A DNA stretch of 64,000 nt from NCBI GenBank assembly GCA_013368315.1, contig JAACJM010000002.1:992001-1056000 (forward strand), in the 5' to 3' direction. Under the pieces are notes generated by a model, which saw only the letters and a list, made by a program, of their open reading frames with translations, was not told where the DNA came from and made no database searches. The position numbers and the translations under genes were made by a program. Origin of the DNA: Tetrapyrgos nigripes (taxonomy: Eukaryota > Basidiomycota > Agaricomycetes > Agaricales > Campanellaceae). Shown here in pieces: positions 42,343-55,000 of this stretch. Position 1 is the first letter of the stretch; the number at the start of each line of letters is the position of its first letter.

Positions 42343-44456
42343 CAAGCCTTTCATCGTGACTTGAAAACTCGATGTAGAATGACTGTTTGACGCTAGTAGT
42401 ATATGTTATGCACCAAGGCAGATTATTACAATCTGTGGATGAAGGAGATACGGTGTTTATCTTTGTGAAGTTGATTCAGGATTGCTGTGCTTTTTTTTCA
42501 GTCAGAAGCTGCAGTATGGCGTGTATATGCACTTATAACACTACCGACTTTCTACAAAAATGCTCAATATATTACTTTGGCCCATGCTTACAAAGCAATG
42601 AACTGAACACACTCACTGTCACTACTTGTCCTTCACCAACCCAAACACCATACACCTTTGTGAACGACAACCCCTCTGCCAACGCCTTTCCTCACCCAAC
42701 AGCTCCATCCTTCAGCAATGCCAGAACCGAGACTGGTACCATGGATCACTCGCTCATTCAAGGAGGTGAGTTCTCTTGTTCTCCTTCATAACACCACCTG
42801 ACAGTGATGGAAGCTACTGCTGGACGAAATTTGGACCATAATCTTCCTAATGGTCCTGCATACTCAGCATAAAAGGTCTCTACTCTGGTTGAATAGTTCA
42901 TCTAAGAAACTGAGGGAGTTGTAAGTGTTTTTTTTTCCGTATGTCGCTGCCAGCCCAAGTGAAATCATTTCATGAAGTCTGGTGCACTTCACATTCGAGA
43001 GGATTCATCTATCTAATCCTGGATGCCTGGATCGTTCTGCACTACCGACCATTTCGATAAAGCTGTTGTCAAATTTTTGACGCTATGCAACGCCATCACA
43101 ATCAAGGAATCATACCCCATGCTTTCGACAGTTTTCCAGGATACAACATGTCTCCTTACCCATCTCGAACTCTAAGCCCCACTTGACTCTGCCAGTGACG
43201 CACACCACTTGCATCAGCTTCGATTTCCTGTACTGTGGGAATATTGAGGTGATATTTCACATATATGCGAGGCAACAGGAGATGCTTTCACTGGTAACAT
43301 AACATCTACTATGTGGACTGGATTGCATACATCGCTACCCTGTACCTCCATTCTTCATTCACTAAACTTGCACATCTCATGACTGGAGAACACTTTTGTT
43401 GGCAGGGGCTGGTGCAGCTCAGTTCCTAAGAGATGCATAGATTCTGTGCAAGGAAGAAGGGTTGGATTTGGAGCCATTGGTATGGCACAGATGCCTCATG
43501 CAGGTGAGATGTGGCATTAAAAGAGAAGACAATGAAGGAAACAGTGAATTGGACTTCCTGGTTGTTGAGTTGGAGCAGGGCACAGAGTTTCCTGTCTTTC
43601 TGGGAGTGTCACCGACCTTTGTGAGGAGCATGGAGAAGATAGCAAAAGCATGATGGATAAATATGTAAATACGTCTTGACGGAGCGTCTCTGTGGGTTGA
43701 GGCCAATCAAATCGTCGACAAGTACTGGAAGGATTGCATGACAGAATGAGAGAACAAAGAGTGGACCATTGTAGTGAAAGGAGTGTGTGTACCTTGCGCG
43801 TGCCGACATGGATGACTTGACGCTAAATTGATTTTTTTTTTCTTATAGGCTGCTTCTGCGTAACTTGCTGGCTTGGGGGTACATGTGGTCTTGATATTTT
43901 CATTTGCACTGGACACTGTATAGGCCTGTATCTACATATATGACTCCATCGGTGGGACCCTCATGGCCAGGTTAATGCTCCTCTTCCTCCTCCTCCTCCA
44001 TATAACAGTTGTACCTATTTTCCAACATAATGTGATCTAAGTAGATTTTTGACTGTGACCACATTGCCTTAGTTAGTTTGGAAAACAACTATGACAGTAG
44101 GCAAACTGGACAGCCAGCAATCATGAGACCAGTCTGACTCTTCGCGCACACCACAAACCCCTCTCTCTCAGTCAGGACTAAGCCGCTCAAATGGCTGATG
44201 AGTCACACTTTCAGCCTGGGTCAATTCAGCTCCTCCATGAATTTCCACTGGAGAGTGCTCTAACTACCTTGTCATGGCAGAAACTGATAGACCTCCTCCA
44301 TGAATTGTACCATGTATGCTGTCCACCCTTCATCAGCCTTGGATTAGTCTGATTCCCTTCACTCAGAATTTTTTGCTAACCGTCTGAGGCAAAGGAGAAA
44401 TAGAGTGGAGATGTTGGTCATTCACATAATGCATTCCCCAATAGGTCCACAAGGGA
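42343..44456. other. Low-information region with short ORFs
   Basis: Contains a Thr/Pro-rich ORF (42387-42791) and other short frames without recognised domains, plus a TCCTCC microsatellite near 43984. Probably decayed transposon sequence. Confidence 0.35.
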
Positions 44457-45330
44457 TTGGGTAACTTGAGGGAGCAAATACATGACAACGTCTACCATAG
44501 GCTCTGGACTCACATGTTCGAGATTGCCCTTGGCCTGCACATGAACAGTGGAATTGGATGGATATTGGAAGTTTTTATAGAAAATGCTCGGGAATGGATG
44601 GAAAGCAGTGATGATCCTTGTTGTTGGGGGCGGACTTTTTTCAATGGAGGTCAATCTCCTTAACTCTTTTCATACACATCTTCTCATACAACTGTTTCAC
44701 AGCTTCCTCTGACTTTCTGAAGGAACATGCATCAAAAATATCAGAAAACCAAACTGGTGGCAGCGAGGTGCATGAACCAGCTTTGCAGTCATCAAGTAGG
44801 GCCTCTTCTGCTGCTCCAGGTTCCATCAACCCAGATGACAGTGGCTTATCCCACAAACGTCAGAAGAGGGCAGAGTTGGTCCTGATTGCAAGAAACACCA
44901 CGTTGTTACTCCTTCCCCTTCTCCTGAAGTATCCCCTTCCCTCTCAATCATTACTGACCAGGACATTGACATTCATAGTCAAGCACCCTCTCCTCTCTCC
45001 CCCATTATCAATGAGGATGGTGATGACCAAAATCTCCAGCAGCAGTTGTCATCTAGCCAGGACATCCCCATGGATGGAGACATTAGCACAGACAAGAATG
45101 AAAGTGAGGCTGATGATGAAACCCAGGTCATCAATGAAGCAACAAAGCCAAACTGCAAATCAGCCAGAGTCACTGGCAGCAACAAAGCCAAAGCACCTGC
45201 CAAATCCCAACCGTCTACGAAAAAGAACGCTTACCGCCACAAGAATACCACTAAGAGGAGTGCTAAAGCTGGAAAATTTGATGGCATCACAGAGGCGAAA
45301 CAGATCCAAGCTTTCAGGGTATGTGTTGTT
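44457..45330 (+). pseudogene. Hypothetical protein remnant upstream of gypsy integrase
   Basis: Fragments HMFEIALGLHMNSGIGWILE and, after intron-like or frame breaks, HEPALQSSSRASSAAPGS with NPDDSGLSHKRQKR. A frame shift leads to an acidic stretch (EDGDDQNLQQQLSSSQD, DKNESEADDETQ) and a basic one (KKNAYRHKNTTKRSAKAG). It reads like a low-complexity nuclear or gag-like protein. Not identified. Confidence 0.3.
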
Positions 45331-46850
45331 ACTAGATCCCAAATTCTTCAGAATTCAAGCTACAAGACCAGGTACAGTAGTTGCAATTGGAGATGCTGAA
45401 CTGAGAAGACGAATTAAGGAATGTCTGAAGAAGGATACTGAAGTTATCTTAAACAATGGTCCATGCTCGTTGGTCAAGAACTTGCAGGAATCATTCTATT
45501 TCAAGGAAAAGTCTACGTTCCTAACGACCAGGATCTATGAAGAGATATAGTCAATATGCATCATGATAGCCTCATCACAGGGTATCCAGACTGATTTAAA
45601 ACGTATGAACTGATTAGTAGGGAATTTTGTTTGTTCACGATTATCTTGAAGGATGTGCTACTTGCCAATTGACCAAGGCGCAAAATCATCCATCACATGT
45701 ACCATTAGTCCCAAACAAAACTCCAGAAAGACCTTTTGGCATGATTACTACCAACTTCATTATGGATCTTCCAGAATGTGACAGTTTCAACACAATCCAT
45801 GTAACAGTAGACCGATCAACCAAGACTGTAGTAATCTCACCATGCTGAAAAGATATTGACAGTGACGGGACTATTCTGGGACAAAATGATTTCAGATTGA
45901 GGACCCCAATTTGTGAGCCAGGTCATGAGAGGGATATATGCTAAGTTAGGTATCACCTCAGCTCTTAGTACAGCTTATCACCTGCAGACAGATGGTGAAA
46001 CAGAGAGGTTCAATCAAGAGCTTGAACAATACTTATGAACCTTCTGTAACTATCGCCAGGATGATTACGCTGAGTTTTGCCATAATACTCAAGTCCACTC
46101 AGCCACTGGAAAATCACCTTTTGAATTACTCCATGGATATCTACCTCGACTCTTTCCTTGTGTTTTAAATGGGATTTACAAAAATCTAATCATTGTGGTA
46201 AGTTACTCTCCGAATTTCCATTTCTCACAGGACCCCAGGGCTGTCCATTGCTTTAACTACGTGAAGAGTTGAAAGCAAGTCTAACGACTGCTGCAGAGCT
46301 GATGAAGAGACAGAATATGGACCACATAAAAGAAGGAGTGAAGTTCAAAGTTGGAGATAAAGTGTTATTGGATGGAAAGAATTTGAAAACAATGAGGCCA
46401 AAAGCTAAGTTGGCAAACTGTCATCATGGACCATTCTAAATCACTGACATGATTGGTGAAGTTAACTGTCGTCTCAAACTGCCAAACACCTGGCGAATTC
46501 ACCCAGTCTTTCACACTTCATTACTATCACCATACAAAGAAACTGAAGCTCATGGAGTGAACTACCCACTACCAGAAGATAACAAGTATGACGTAGAAGC
46601 GATTTGAGATTTGAAACCAACTAGGAATCATCCAAATGGTTAGATTACTCAGACTCTGAAAATTCATGGGAACTAGCTTCAGGTTTGACGAAATTGAAAG
46701 AGATGATCAAAACTTTCCATCGAGAACACCCAGATGCATATTGCCCACCAAACCTGATATATGAAGGATCCACAGTATGGTCAATGGGAATTAGTTTCGA
46801 GGATATTTGGAGAAGTACATGTGTGCTCCAGGCGAAAGCACAACTTAAAG
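45331..46850 (+). pseudogene. Ty3/gypsy pol remnant (connection, integrase, chromo-proximal region)
   Basis: From LLDPKFFRIQATRPGTVVAI the frame-broken product runs through the zinc-binding region (MHHDSLITGYPD, FIHDYLEGCATCQLTK-like block: HDYLEGCATCQLTKAQNHPS), then the integrase core ([37 protein letters not shown]) and a C-terminal part ([30 protein letters not shown]). Many TGA/TAA codons interrupt it. Reverse transcriptase and gag are missing, so the element is 5'-truncated. Confidence 0.8.
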
Positions 46851-46858
46851 AGGGGTAA

Positions 46859-47330
46859 TGTCACAAACTGCTACAGTTCTTTGTCCTCCTTCTTCTTCTA
46901 CTTCACTATTGAACCCATTTTCTGATCATTCGTCTATTGCATTTCCTCAATAAACCTTTTAAACTTTATATTACTGACTTTGAAACCTTATAGAACCTGT
47001 CAAACTCTATAATAACTGTCAATCAATCTTCTATTCTATCAATCCTATCTTTCCCCTATGTTTATCCACTTTCTCCTATGTTTCTCCTATTTCTCCTATC
47101 TTTTTCCTATCACCTATTCATTGCTCTTCTATATAAACCACTAGACATTCTAGTTAGTCCTTCACTTTGTTCACTTTGTCTCTGCTCTGTACCATATTAT
47201 GCAGTGTAGAGCATAGTCAGCTTACTTGTTTCTCTTTCTCTACCTCTATCTCTCAATCAATCACTTTGTATCTGTCCTCAAACTGTGTGACTTGTGTGGT
47301 TATTTGAGTGTATCAACAACCTTGACACCA
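46859..47330 (+). repeat. Putative 3' LTR of the gypsy element
   Basis: Starts TGTCACAAACTG just after the pol remnant and ends ACCTTGACA. TG...CA ends with TGTCA/TTGACA inverted tips and a TATATAAACC box near 47131. No second LTR in the window, so boundaries are tentative. Confidence 0.55.
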
Positions 47331-47419
47331 TACAGCTTGTGCCAAAGAAGCATAGCTTTAAGGAGGAATTAGTAGGGCTTCAAAAGTATGTTTCCTCTTA
47401 TACTTGGAGTAATACAGAG

Positions 47420-47770
47420 CTAATTGGGCTCTTGCACTAGGGATGTTGTTGACAACCTGGAATGTGATGCAGAAGAGAAGGACCAGTCCAAGCACCGAAA
47501 GGATGAGCTTGATGAGCAAAGGCAATTTCTGGAGGAGCGTAAACTTTTGCTAAAGGAGTTTAACGCGGGGTTGTAGTACACCAAGGATGAGTACACTTGG
47601 AAGAGTGCAAAGCTCGAGGCTGACTTGGAACGACACCAAGTGTTGTTCACTTCTACCAATCCCATAGCATCTTCAACCTCTGCTCCTGCAGCCCCTCCTC
47701 ATTCTCCCTCACCTGCATGGGACCCAGAGCTGTAGGCACGTGATGAAGAAGGTCCAGAGCTCTAGGTACT
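47420..47770 (+). pseudogene. Coiled-coil remnant, possibly Harbinger accessory protein
   Basis: DVVDNLECDAEEKDQSKHRK and EQRQFLEERKLLLKEF, interrupted by TAG, then KSAKLEADLERHQVLF and a Pro/Ser-rich tail. Its position convergent to the transposase at 47890-49192 parallels the Myb-like/transposase pair at 29.4-31.9 kb. Confidence 0.35.
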
Positions 47771-47889
47771 TTGTAGTAATCTGACTCTTACATTCCTTTT
47801 ATGTTCTATTTAATCACATTCCTTGTTTATAACTATCTTCTTACTTACTCCCTCCGTAATCTCCTTGCCTCATTAATCTCCCATACCAG

Positions 47890-49192
47890 TTACCTTTGAT
47901 TTGCTTCACCTGCATCTTTATCTTCACCTACCCACTCTGGCTCTGGCATCATTCCCATTGCTGGCCTTCCTTCAATACCTGGTTCCGAATAGAACTGTGT
48001 AGTATTTGATACACCCTCCATGTCAATAACAGCATTGTGCAAAATTATTGCAATCATAATCCACTGGCATGCTTTGACATGCTGTTCCTTTGTCCCAATA
48101 TCAACTCGTAAACCCTTCAGACACCCCCACCTGCCCTTCAGAGAACCAATGCAGTGCTCAGAGTGTACCTGAAGATGTGAAAGAGTTTTGTCGTAGACCT
48201 GATTTTCAGGAAGGTCAGCTGCAGGTCACTTGTGGATACATTGCATGATTTCTGATGTAGCATAGGCTGAGTCTCCCCAACTGAACTCACTGTCCTTGAA
48301 CAGAAAACCAGGGTACTTGTAAGCACAAGTGTGCTCAAATGCGCAGGCATTGTATGCAGATCCAGTGGGCCCATGTGAGAAGTCAACGATTCGTAAATTG
48401 GAAGGTGCATTGCCAATCTGTGTCACCTATCAGGAAATGGGCCTCTAGATCCAATGAAGTGCATACCTGGGCATTTAAACCATAGTTTGACTTTCTTGTA
48501 AAGTAGGTGGACCCATCAAGACTGGGCTTGAAGTACAGTGGGACAATTGTACCATCATACATGAGATAGCCTTCCCTCCATAGACCTTTGAACCCTATCT
48601 CAGAATCTATCCACTGCTTCTCAACCTCCTTCTCTTCTTCTGTGAGTGGTCATACAAAAATTGGGAGCAGACTCTCAATTGCATCAAAGCAACACTCAGT
48701 CCAAAGCTCCACACTGTCCTCTGAGATCCCTACCATCCTTGCTGCATTTCCATATTGTCCCATTCGGTAAAGTGTTACTGCAGCTTGTGGGTTGTTGGAG
48801 TCATTGAAAAAGATGGGATGTCCCTCAATGAGATCAACAAGTACCCTGAAGACCTGAGGGATCACTTGGACCATAGAAACAAAGTGTTTGTATCTTTCAT
48901 CATTTGGGCTCAAGGTGTAGTCTGCAAGAAGGTCCAGCTGACCGCATTTGATAACAGGGTTACATGGGCAAAGATATCAGGTGTTATGGATCATTCATAG
49001 GGCTTTGATATCGACTTGGAACTGCTGCTGCATTTGTAGAAGCATTTCCTCATATTCATCAGTAGAAGATGAATCAGAGGAGCTGGAGCTACTGGAAATT
49101 GAGCTGGAGGAGTGGGAATTGGAATCAGAGCCACTGCTAGAGGAGCTTGACTTAGAACCCTCTGACTTGGAGTCAGAGTCAGACAAGTCCAC
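47890..49192 (-). pseudogene. PIF/Harbinger transposase, inactivated
   Basis: Starts at 49192 with a Ser/Asp-rich stretch. After two stops it reads VIKCGQLDLLADY, NPQAAVTLYRMGQYGNAARM and VGISEDSVELW. The first Asp is in YDGTIVPLYFKPSLDG; a 40-nt intron (48427-48466) is followed by WGDSAYATSEIMQ (second Asp) and VHSEHCIGSLKGRWGCLKG (Glu). All three catalytic residues survive. TGA codons replace expected Arg after LPIFV (about 48656) and after CIHK (about 48226). A different lineage from the intact Harbinger at 30.7 kb. Confidence 0.8.
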
Positions 49193-49489
49193 AGAAAGGT
49201 GCAGGTAATGGCATGCATAAGGTAGGCCCTTTCATATTGTGCATGCACATTGAGTTTTCATGGCATAGTGAGGTAGATAGTAGTGTAGAACTTTATTGAT
49301 TGTACACTACATGATAATCTATGGTTTTCAGTGCGTGATTTCCTTTTTAAGACAGCGTGACATTGGTAAGCAAAAAAACGAAAAACAAACAATGGGTGCT
49401 AACTTCTACCTTCAACTTTGAAGGTCCCTATTGTACTACTTGAGTCTATTTTACCCTTGACATGTAGAAAGTGAGCACTGAGGTTGTCC

Positions 49490-49650
49490 AGAAAATCTTG
49501 GCAAAAAGTCATTGGAAAGTGGATGCCATTCAGAAGAAAGTAAAAGACAGAAAAAGCTTCCCTCAGAAAAGCTGATCAAAAGGCTTTACAGAAAATTTTT
49601 ACCAAAAGCTCCGAAAAGCGGGGAAAAGTCAATTTGCCGTTTTAGTGATG
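49490..49650. mobile_element. Right-end fragment of the CATCA(G/C)TAAAACGG TIR family
   Basis: Matches the right end of the element at 22241-23617 (AAGCTGATCAAAAGGCTTTACAG, split: AAGCTGATCAAAAGG then CTTTACAG; GTCAATTTGCCGTTTTAG). No left end was found. It abuts and truncates the monooxygenase fragment. Confidence 0.55.
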
Positions 49651-50054
49651 TGCAGGAGGTTGGTTGTTAGGGAGGTGTAGAGGGGAGCTCACGGGAGTGG
49701 ATGTACTTCTGGATAAGAAGCAGGTGAGGAAGATGGGGACGGTAGCCTGTTCACAGAGAATGATCATTAGCATGAAGATAGACAAAGATATCGATATGCA
49801 AGTAACAAACACAGAAGGGAACACTCACCCCCACCTATCCCCTCTCTAGCCTCATATTCTATGACCATCCATGGCCCGCGTTTGAACTCAGGAGAAGAAA
49901 GGATGGATTTGAGAGCTGCAAGACCACCTGGACCACCTCCACCTATGATGCAGTCTTGATGCAATCTCTCACGAGTCTCCCAAGTCCGAAGTGAAGGAGT
50001 CATCTGTTGGAATTCTATATAATTAGCCACATATGCACCACTCACTTTCCACAT
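49651..50054 (-). pseudogene. FAD-dependent monooxygenase (FMO-like) N-terminal fragment
   Basis: Reads TPSLRTWETRERLHQ, the FAD-binding fingerprint CIIGGGGPGGLAALKSI, then GPWMVIEYEAREGIGG, followed by an 83-nt intron-like stretch. The next segment (LPSPSSSPASYPEVHPLP, TGA, APLYTSLTTNLLHIT) follows the pattern of fungal flavin-containing monooxygenases before the TIR fragment cuts it off. An in-frame TGA and the truncation make it non-functional. Confidence 0.65.
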
Positions 50055-52005
50055 TACTCCATACTTACATAGCTACTTATATCATTACTCCAAACTGATC
50101 TCAGACATTACATAGTAGTATCCGCTTAGCACCACTTTGTTCTATTTACAGATTTGCTCAGCCACAGTAGTATATAGTATAAAAGCTTGTAAAAGTAGAT
50201 ACATCATCATGCGATTGCAGTAAGCTGCAAGCGCAATACATTATTATCAACTCCATATTATGTGGTCTATGACTTCACTATGAATTACTTAATTGTAATT
50301 CCTACATCATCGAGACAGTTGATGACTAGAGGGAAGAAAGATGGATTAGTACCATGGATCTACCTCATACTTCAATAAGTAGAGTACTAACCTGCGAATC
50401 GAACCAACCTAGTAGGCCAGTAAGAGTAGCTTGCCGTAAGAGGGTATAAAGTGGAAGACACGCAATGGACCAAAGGCCAGAACTTCCATCTCCCAGTTTC
50501 CTTGCTTCAAATCTCACTCTTTGCATTCCTCAGTCCTCTGAGTCTGTCAATTCTGGTAGTAATATGGTGGAAACCACAGCCAGTTTGAAGAATCTGCAAA
50601 ATACTCCCCATCCTGACTAGAATTCACTTGGGGCTTTGGGGCTGGGACCAAGGAGTATAGAGAAAGAAACAGCTGCTGCCTGCACCTGGGACTGAGGTGG
50701 ACCCTCCATCTCCTCATGCTGTTCAGTCTGCCAATTGATTTTCTACACCTTTCTCACATTCTTACTAGTCATGCAGTAGCATTTACTCATATATATGTAT
50801 GTAGTTTGATCGAGTACTATTCCTGAGAATATATCTGTATTGCTAATAATAATAACAACTGCATGCGACTTTCTTCTGCTCGTGTCCATGATCAAATCTA
50901 GTCAGTCTTAGCTGCTCACTGCAGGCCCACTGCAGGTGAGTCATCTTCCTCTCTACCCATTATTTTCGTCCATCGTATAAACATAAGGTGACTGTGCGGG
51001 GTTGCCTTTTCCCCCAGTATTGAAGAAGTAAAAGTTTAGTTCTAAAAACTGTGACATGTCATGCAGATGTTTCATGTCACAGGTCACAGCCAAAGCGCCT
51101 GTTTTGGCATGTGTGTGACCTGGTGTATCAGTGATCCGGAAAAGCCGGTTTTACGGTTTCTCACTTGCACTGCACATATCTCCTGACGTAATTTTACATG
51201 TATATACTTTCAATAGTAGGGTATCTTATGATGTACATAACTCCAGTAGATTCACTCTCAAATTGCTATGCCATTGCATTTTCATTTTTGGTGTATCGGT
51301 CAGCGGTGAAATACTGTATCCATATGTGACTCTTTGTAACCCTGAAACAAACCTCAATGAAGACTAAGTCTCAGTACCATTCATAATATACATACATTTA
51401 CATGGACAATGAGTCTATGGTTCGACCGTGTGAGACAGCTGTCAAGGAAGAGATCCCAATTCAAGCATAATCATGGACACTTTGAATCATAACTTAAGGC
51501 AGGGATAGTCTAGTTATCTAACATACATCTACTTTAGTAGATCGTCATCTAGGAGAGACTAAGGCAGGGATACAGGGACAGTATTGGCTACTTCTTGATT
51601 GCTGAAAAGCTTTTATAAAAGGACGCACTAGTTGAGATGGACAAAGTCCTTCCCCATTTCTGTTTTACCGAGGATTCCCTTCCCTCTTCCCTCGAAACCA
51701 AAGTGATCTTGTCGTAAAATCCTGAGGAAGGTATTATCACATCATTATGGATCAGGGTAGCAATCCCAGCGTTGATATTGTCAGTATTGAAGGGCAGATG
51801 TGAGTAGCTCCATTCTATTTGTTCTATCTCATTGCCCATTCCCTTTCCAGTTTGTTGCATGGTGGTGCACATTTCTGATACGTACTGATCCTAATACTCT
51901 GCTGGTCCGCAGAATGGTTCATAAATATATGTACCTCCTAGGTATCAGTACGTCTTCTTTGCAAACTTTTTGACATGGACGCTTTTGTAACCCACAAATG
52001 CAATG
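50055..52005. other. Spacer, no gene supported
   Basis: AT-rich sequence with scattered short ORFs (for example 51588-51872 minus, 94 aa, no domain). No clear repeat ends. Confidence 0.4.
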
Positions 52006-55000
52006 CACTGGAGGCGAATCCCTGTAAATCATCTACCATACAGAGGTATTACAGAGAGAAGAATTTTCCAGAGTAATGCTGTTAGACTGCTGTAGGACAA
52101 GTTGTATTACAGGGACATTTCAGAGGGCAAATCCCTGTAGATCCGGTGCCCTACATAGGGATTACAGCAACCTTACACCAAGCCATTCAACAAGTAATCT
52201 GCGTTGGATTACAGAAGTATTACAGAGAGAAGAAATTTTCAGAGCAATGCTGTAAAACTGCTGTAAGACAAGGTGGATTACAGGAACATTTCAGAGTGAC
52301 ATGGTGTCACAGTAATACATTGGGTAATGCAGCCAAGAAATACAGAAGTATTTCAGTGACAAGAAGTCACAGTATATCTTCCAGTAATTGATGTACAACA
52401 TTCAAGTATACAGTAAATCTACAGTGATGGCAAATGTTTTACAGGAGACTTACTGTGACATTTCAGTCACAGTAATATTGGGGTAAGTCAGCCAGGATTA
52501 CTGAAACATTACAACAAAAAAGAAAGAATATATCTGAAAAATTAAATGTATTGATGGAAAATATATAATGTCACATTTAGGTGACAGTAAGAGGACTGGA
52601 TGCTTGGACACATTCTGCAACTTGCGCACACCACTCTGGATGCAACCTGCATGCACCATGGAGGCAACTTGCACGCACTCTGGACGCAACCTGTGCGCAC
52701 TCAAGATGGATGCAACTTGCATGCACTCTGGACACAACCTGCATGCACCTACATGCACCATGGACACAACTTGCATCCATTCTGGACGCAACCTGCACCC
52801 ACTCTGGAGGCAACCTGCGCACACTCTGGATGCAACCTGCGTGCACCATGGACACAACTTGCATGCATTCTGGACGCAACCTGCATGCACCATGGACGCA
52901 ACTTGTGTGCACCCTGGACGCAACCTGCACAGACCCTGGACGCAACCTGCATGCACCCCTCTGGACACAACCTGCGTGCACCATGGACACAACTTGCACG
53001 CACTCTGGACACAACCTGCATGCACCATGGACAGAACTTGCATGCACTCTGGATGCAACCTGCACACACCATGGACGCAACTTGCGTGCACTCTGGACAC
53101 AACCTGTGCACACTCCAGATGAAACTTGTGTGCACTCTGGATGCAACCTCTGTGCACTCTGGACGCAACCTACATGCACCATAGACACAACTTGCATGCA
53201 CTCTGGATGCAACCTGCATGCACCATGGACGCAACTTGTGCACACCCTGGATGCAACTTGCGTGCACTCTGGATGCAACCTGTGGACACAACCTGCGCGC
53301 ACTCTGGACATAATCTGCACACACCATGGACGCAACCTCCACACACCCTGGACACAACTTGCGCGCACTCTAGAAACAACCTGCATGCACTCTGGACGCA
53401 ACCTGCACACACCATGGATGCAACTTGCGTGCACCCTGGACGCAACTTGCACACACCCAGGACACAACTTGTGCGCACTCTGGACGCAACCTGTGTGCAC
53501 CATGGACACAACTTGCACGCACTCTGGATGTAACCTGCATGCACTCTGGATGCAACTTGCACGCACCCTGGACGCAACCTGCACACACCCTGGACGCAAC
53601 TCGCACGCACTCTGGAGGCAACCTGCATGCACCATGGACACAACTTGGATGCACTCTGGACACAACCTGCATACACCCTGGACGCAACTTGCACGCACTC
53701 TGGACACAACCTGCCTGACCCTACATGCACCATGGATACAACTTGCATGCACTCTGGATGCAAGCTGCACACACCATGGACGCAACTTGTGTGCACTCTG
53801 GACGCAACCTGCATGCACCATGGACACAACTCTGGATGCAACCTGCGTGCACTCTGGACGCAACCTACGTGCACCATGGACACAACTTGCATGGACTCTG
53901 GATGCAACCTGCATGCACCATGGACACAACTTGTGTGCACCCTGGATGCAACTTGCATGCACTCTGGATTCGCACTCTGGACGCAACCTCCACACACCCT
54001 GGGTGCAACTTGCATGCAATCTAGAAACAACCTGCATGCACTCTGGATGCCTCTGGACACAACCTGCACGCACCATGGATGCAACTTGCGCACACCCTGG
54101 ACGCAACTTGCACACACCCAGGACGCAACCTGTGTGCACCATGGACACAACTTGCACGCACTCTGGACGCAACCTGCACACACCATCCAGAGTGCATGCA
54201 GGTTGCATCCAGAGTGCACACAAGTTGTGTCCAGGGTGTGCGCAAGTTGCATCCATGGTGCGTGCAGGTTGCATCCAGAGTGCATGCAAGTTGTGTCCAT
54301 GGTGCATGTAGGTGCATGCAGGTTGTGTCCAGAGTGCATGCAAGTTGCGTCCAGGGTGTGTGCAGGTTGATCCAGGGTGCGTGCAAGTTGCGTCCATGGT
54401 GCGTACAGGTTGCGTCCAGACTGCATGCAGGTTGTGTCCAGAGTGTGTGCAGGTTGCACGGATGCAACTTGTGCACATTCTGGATGCAACCTGTGTGCAC
54501 CATGGACACAACTTGCACGCACTCTGGACGCAACCTGCAGGCACCATGGACGCAACTTGCATGCACTCTGGATGAACCCTGCGCGCATGCACCATGGACA
54601 AAACTTGCCTGCACACACCATGGACGCAACTTTTGCACACCCTGGACACCACAACTTGCGTGCACTCTGGATGCAACCTGTGTGCACCATGGACACAACT
54701 TGCACCCACTCTGGACACAACCTGCACGCACCATGGATGCAACTTGTGGGCCCTCTGGATGCAACCTGCGCGCACTCTGGATGCAACCTGGCGCACCCTG
54801 GACGCAACCTGCACGCACCCTGGATGCAACCTGCACACACTCTGGACACAACCTGTGTGCACTCAAGATGAAACTTGCATGCACTCTGGATGCAACCTTC
54901 ACGCACTCTGGACGCAACCTGCACACACTCTGGACGCAACCTGCACACACCAAGGACACAACTTGCACGCACCCTGGACGCAACCTGCACACACCCTGGA

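Noticed and set aside
42387..42791. 134-codon ORF as a host gene
   Set aside because: Low-complexity Thr/Pro sequence, no family, and surrounding decay; not strong enough to call.
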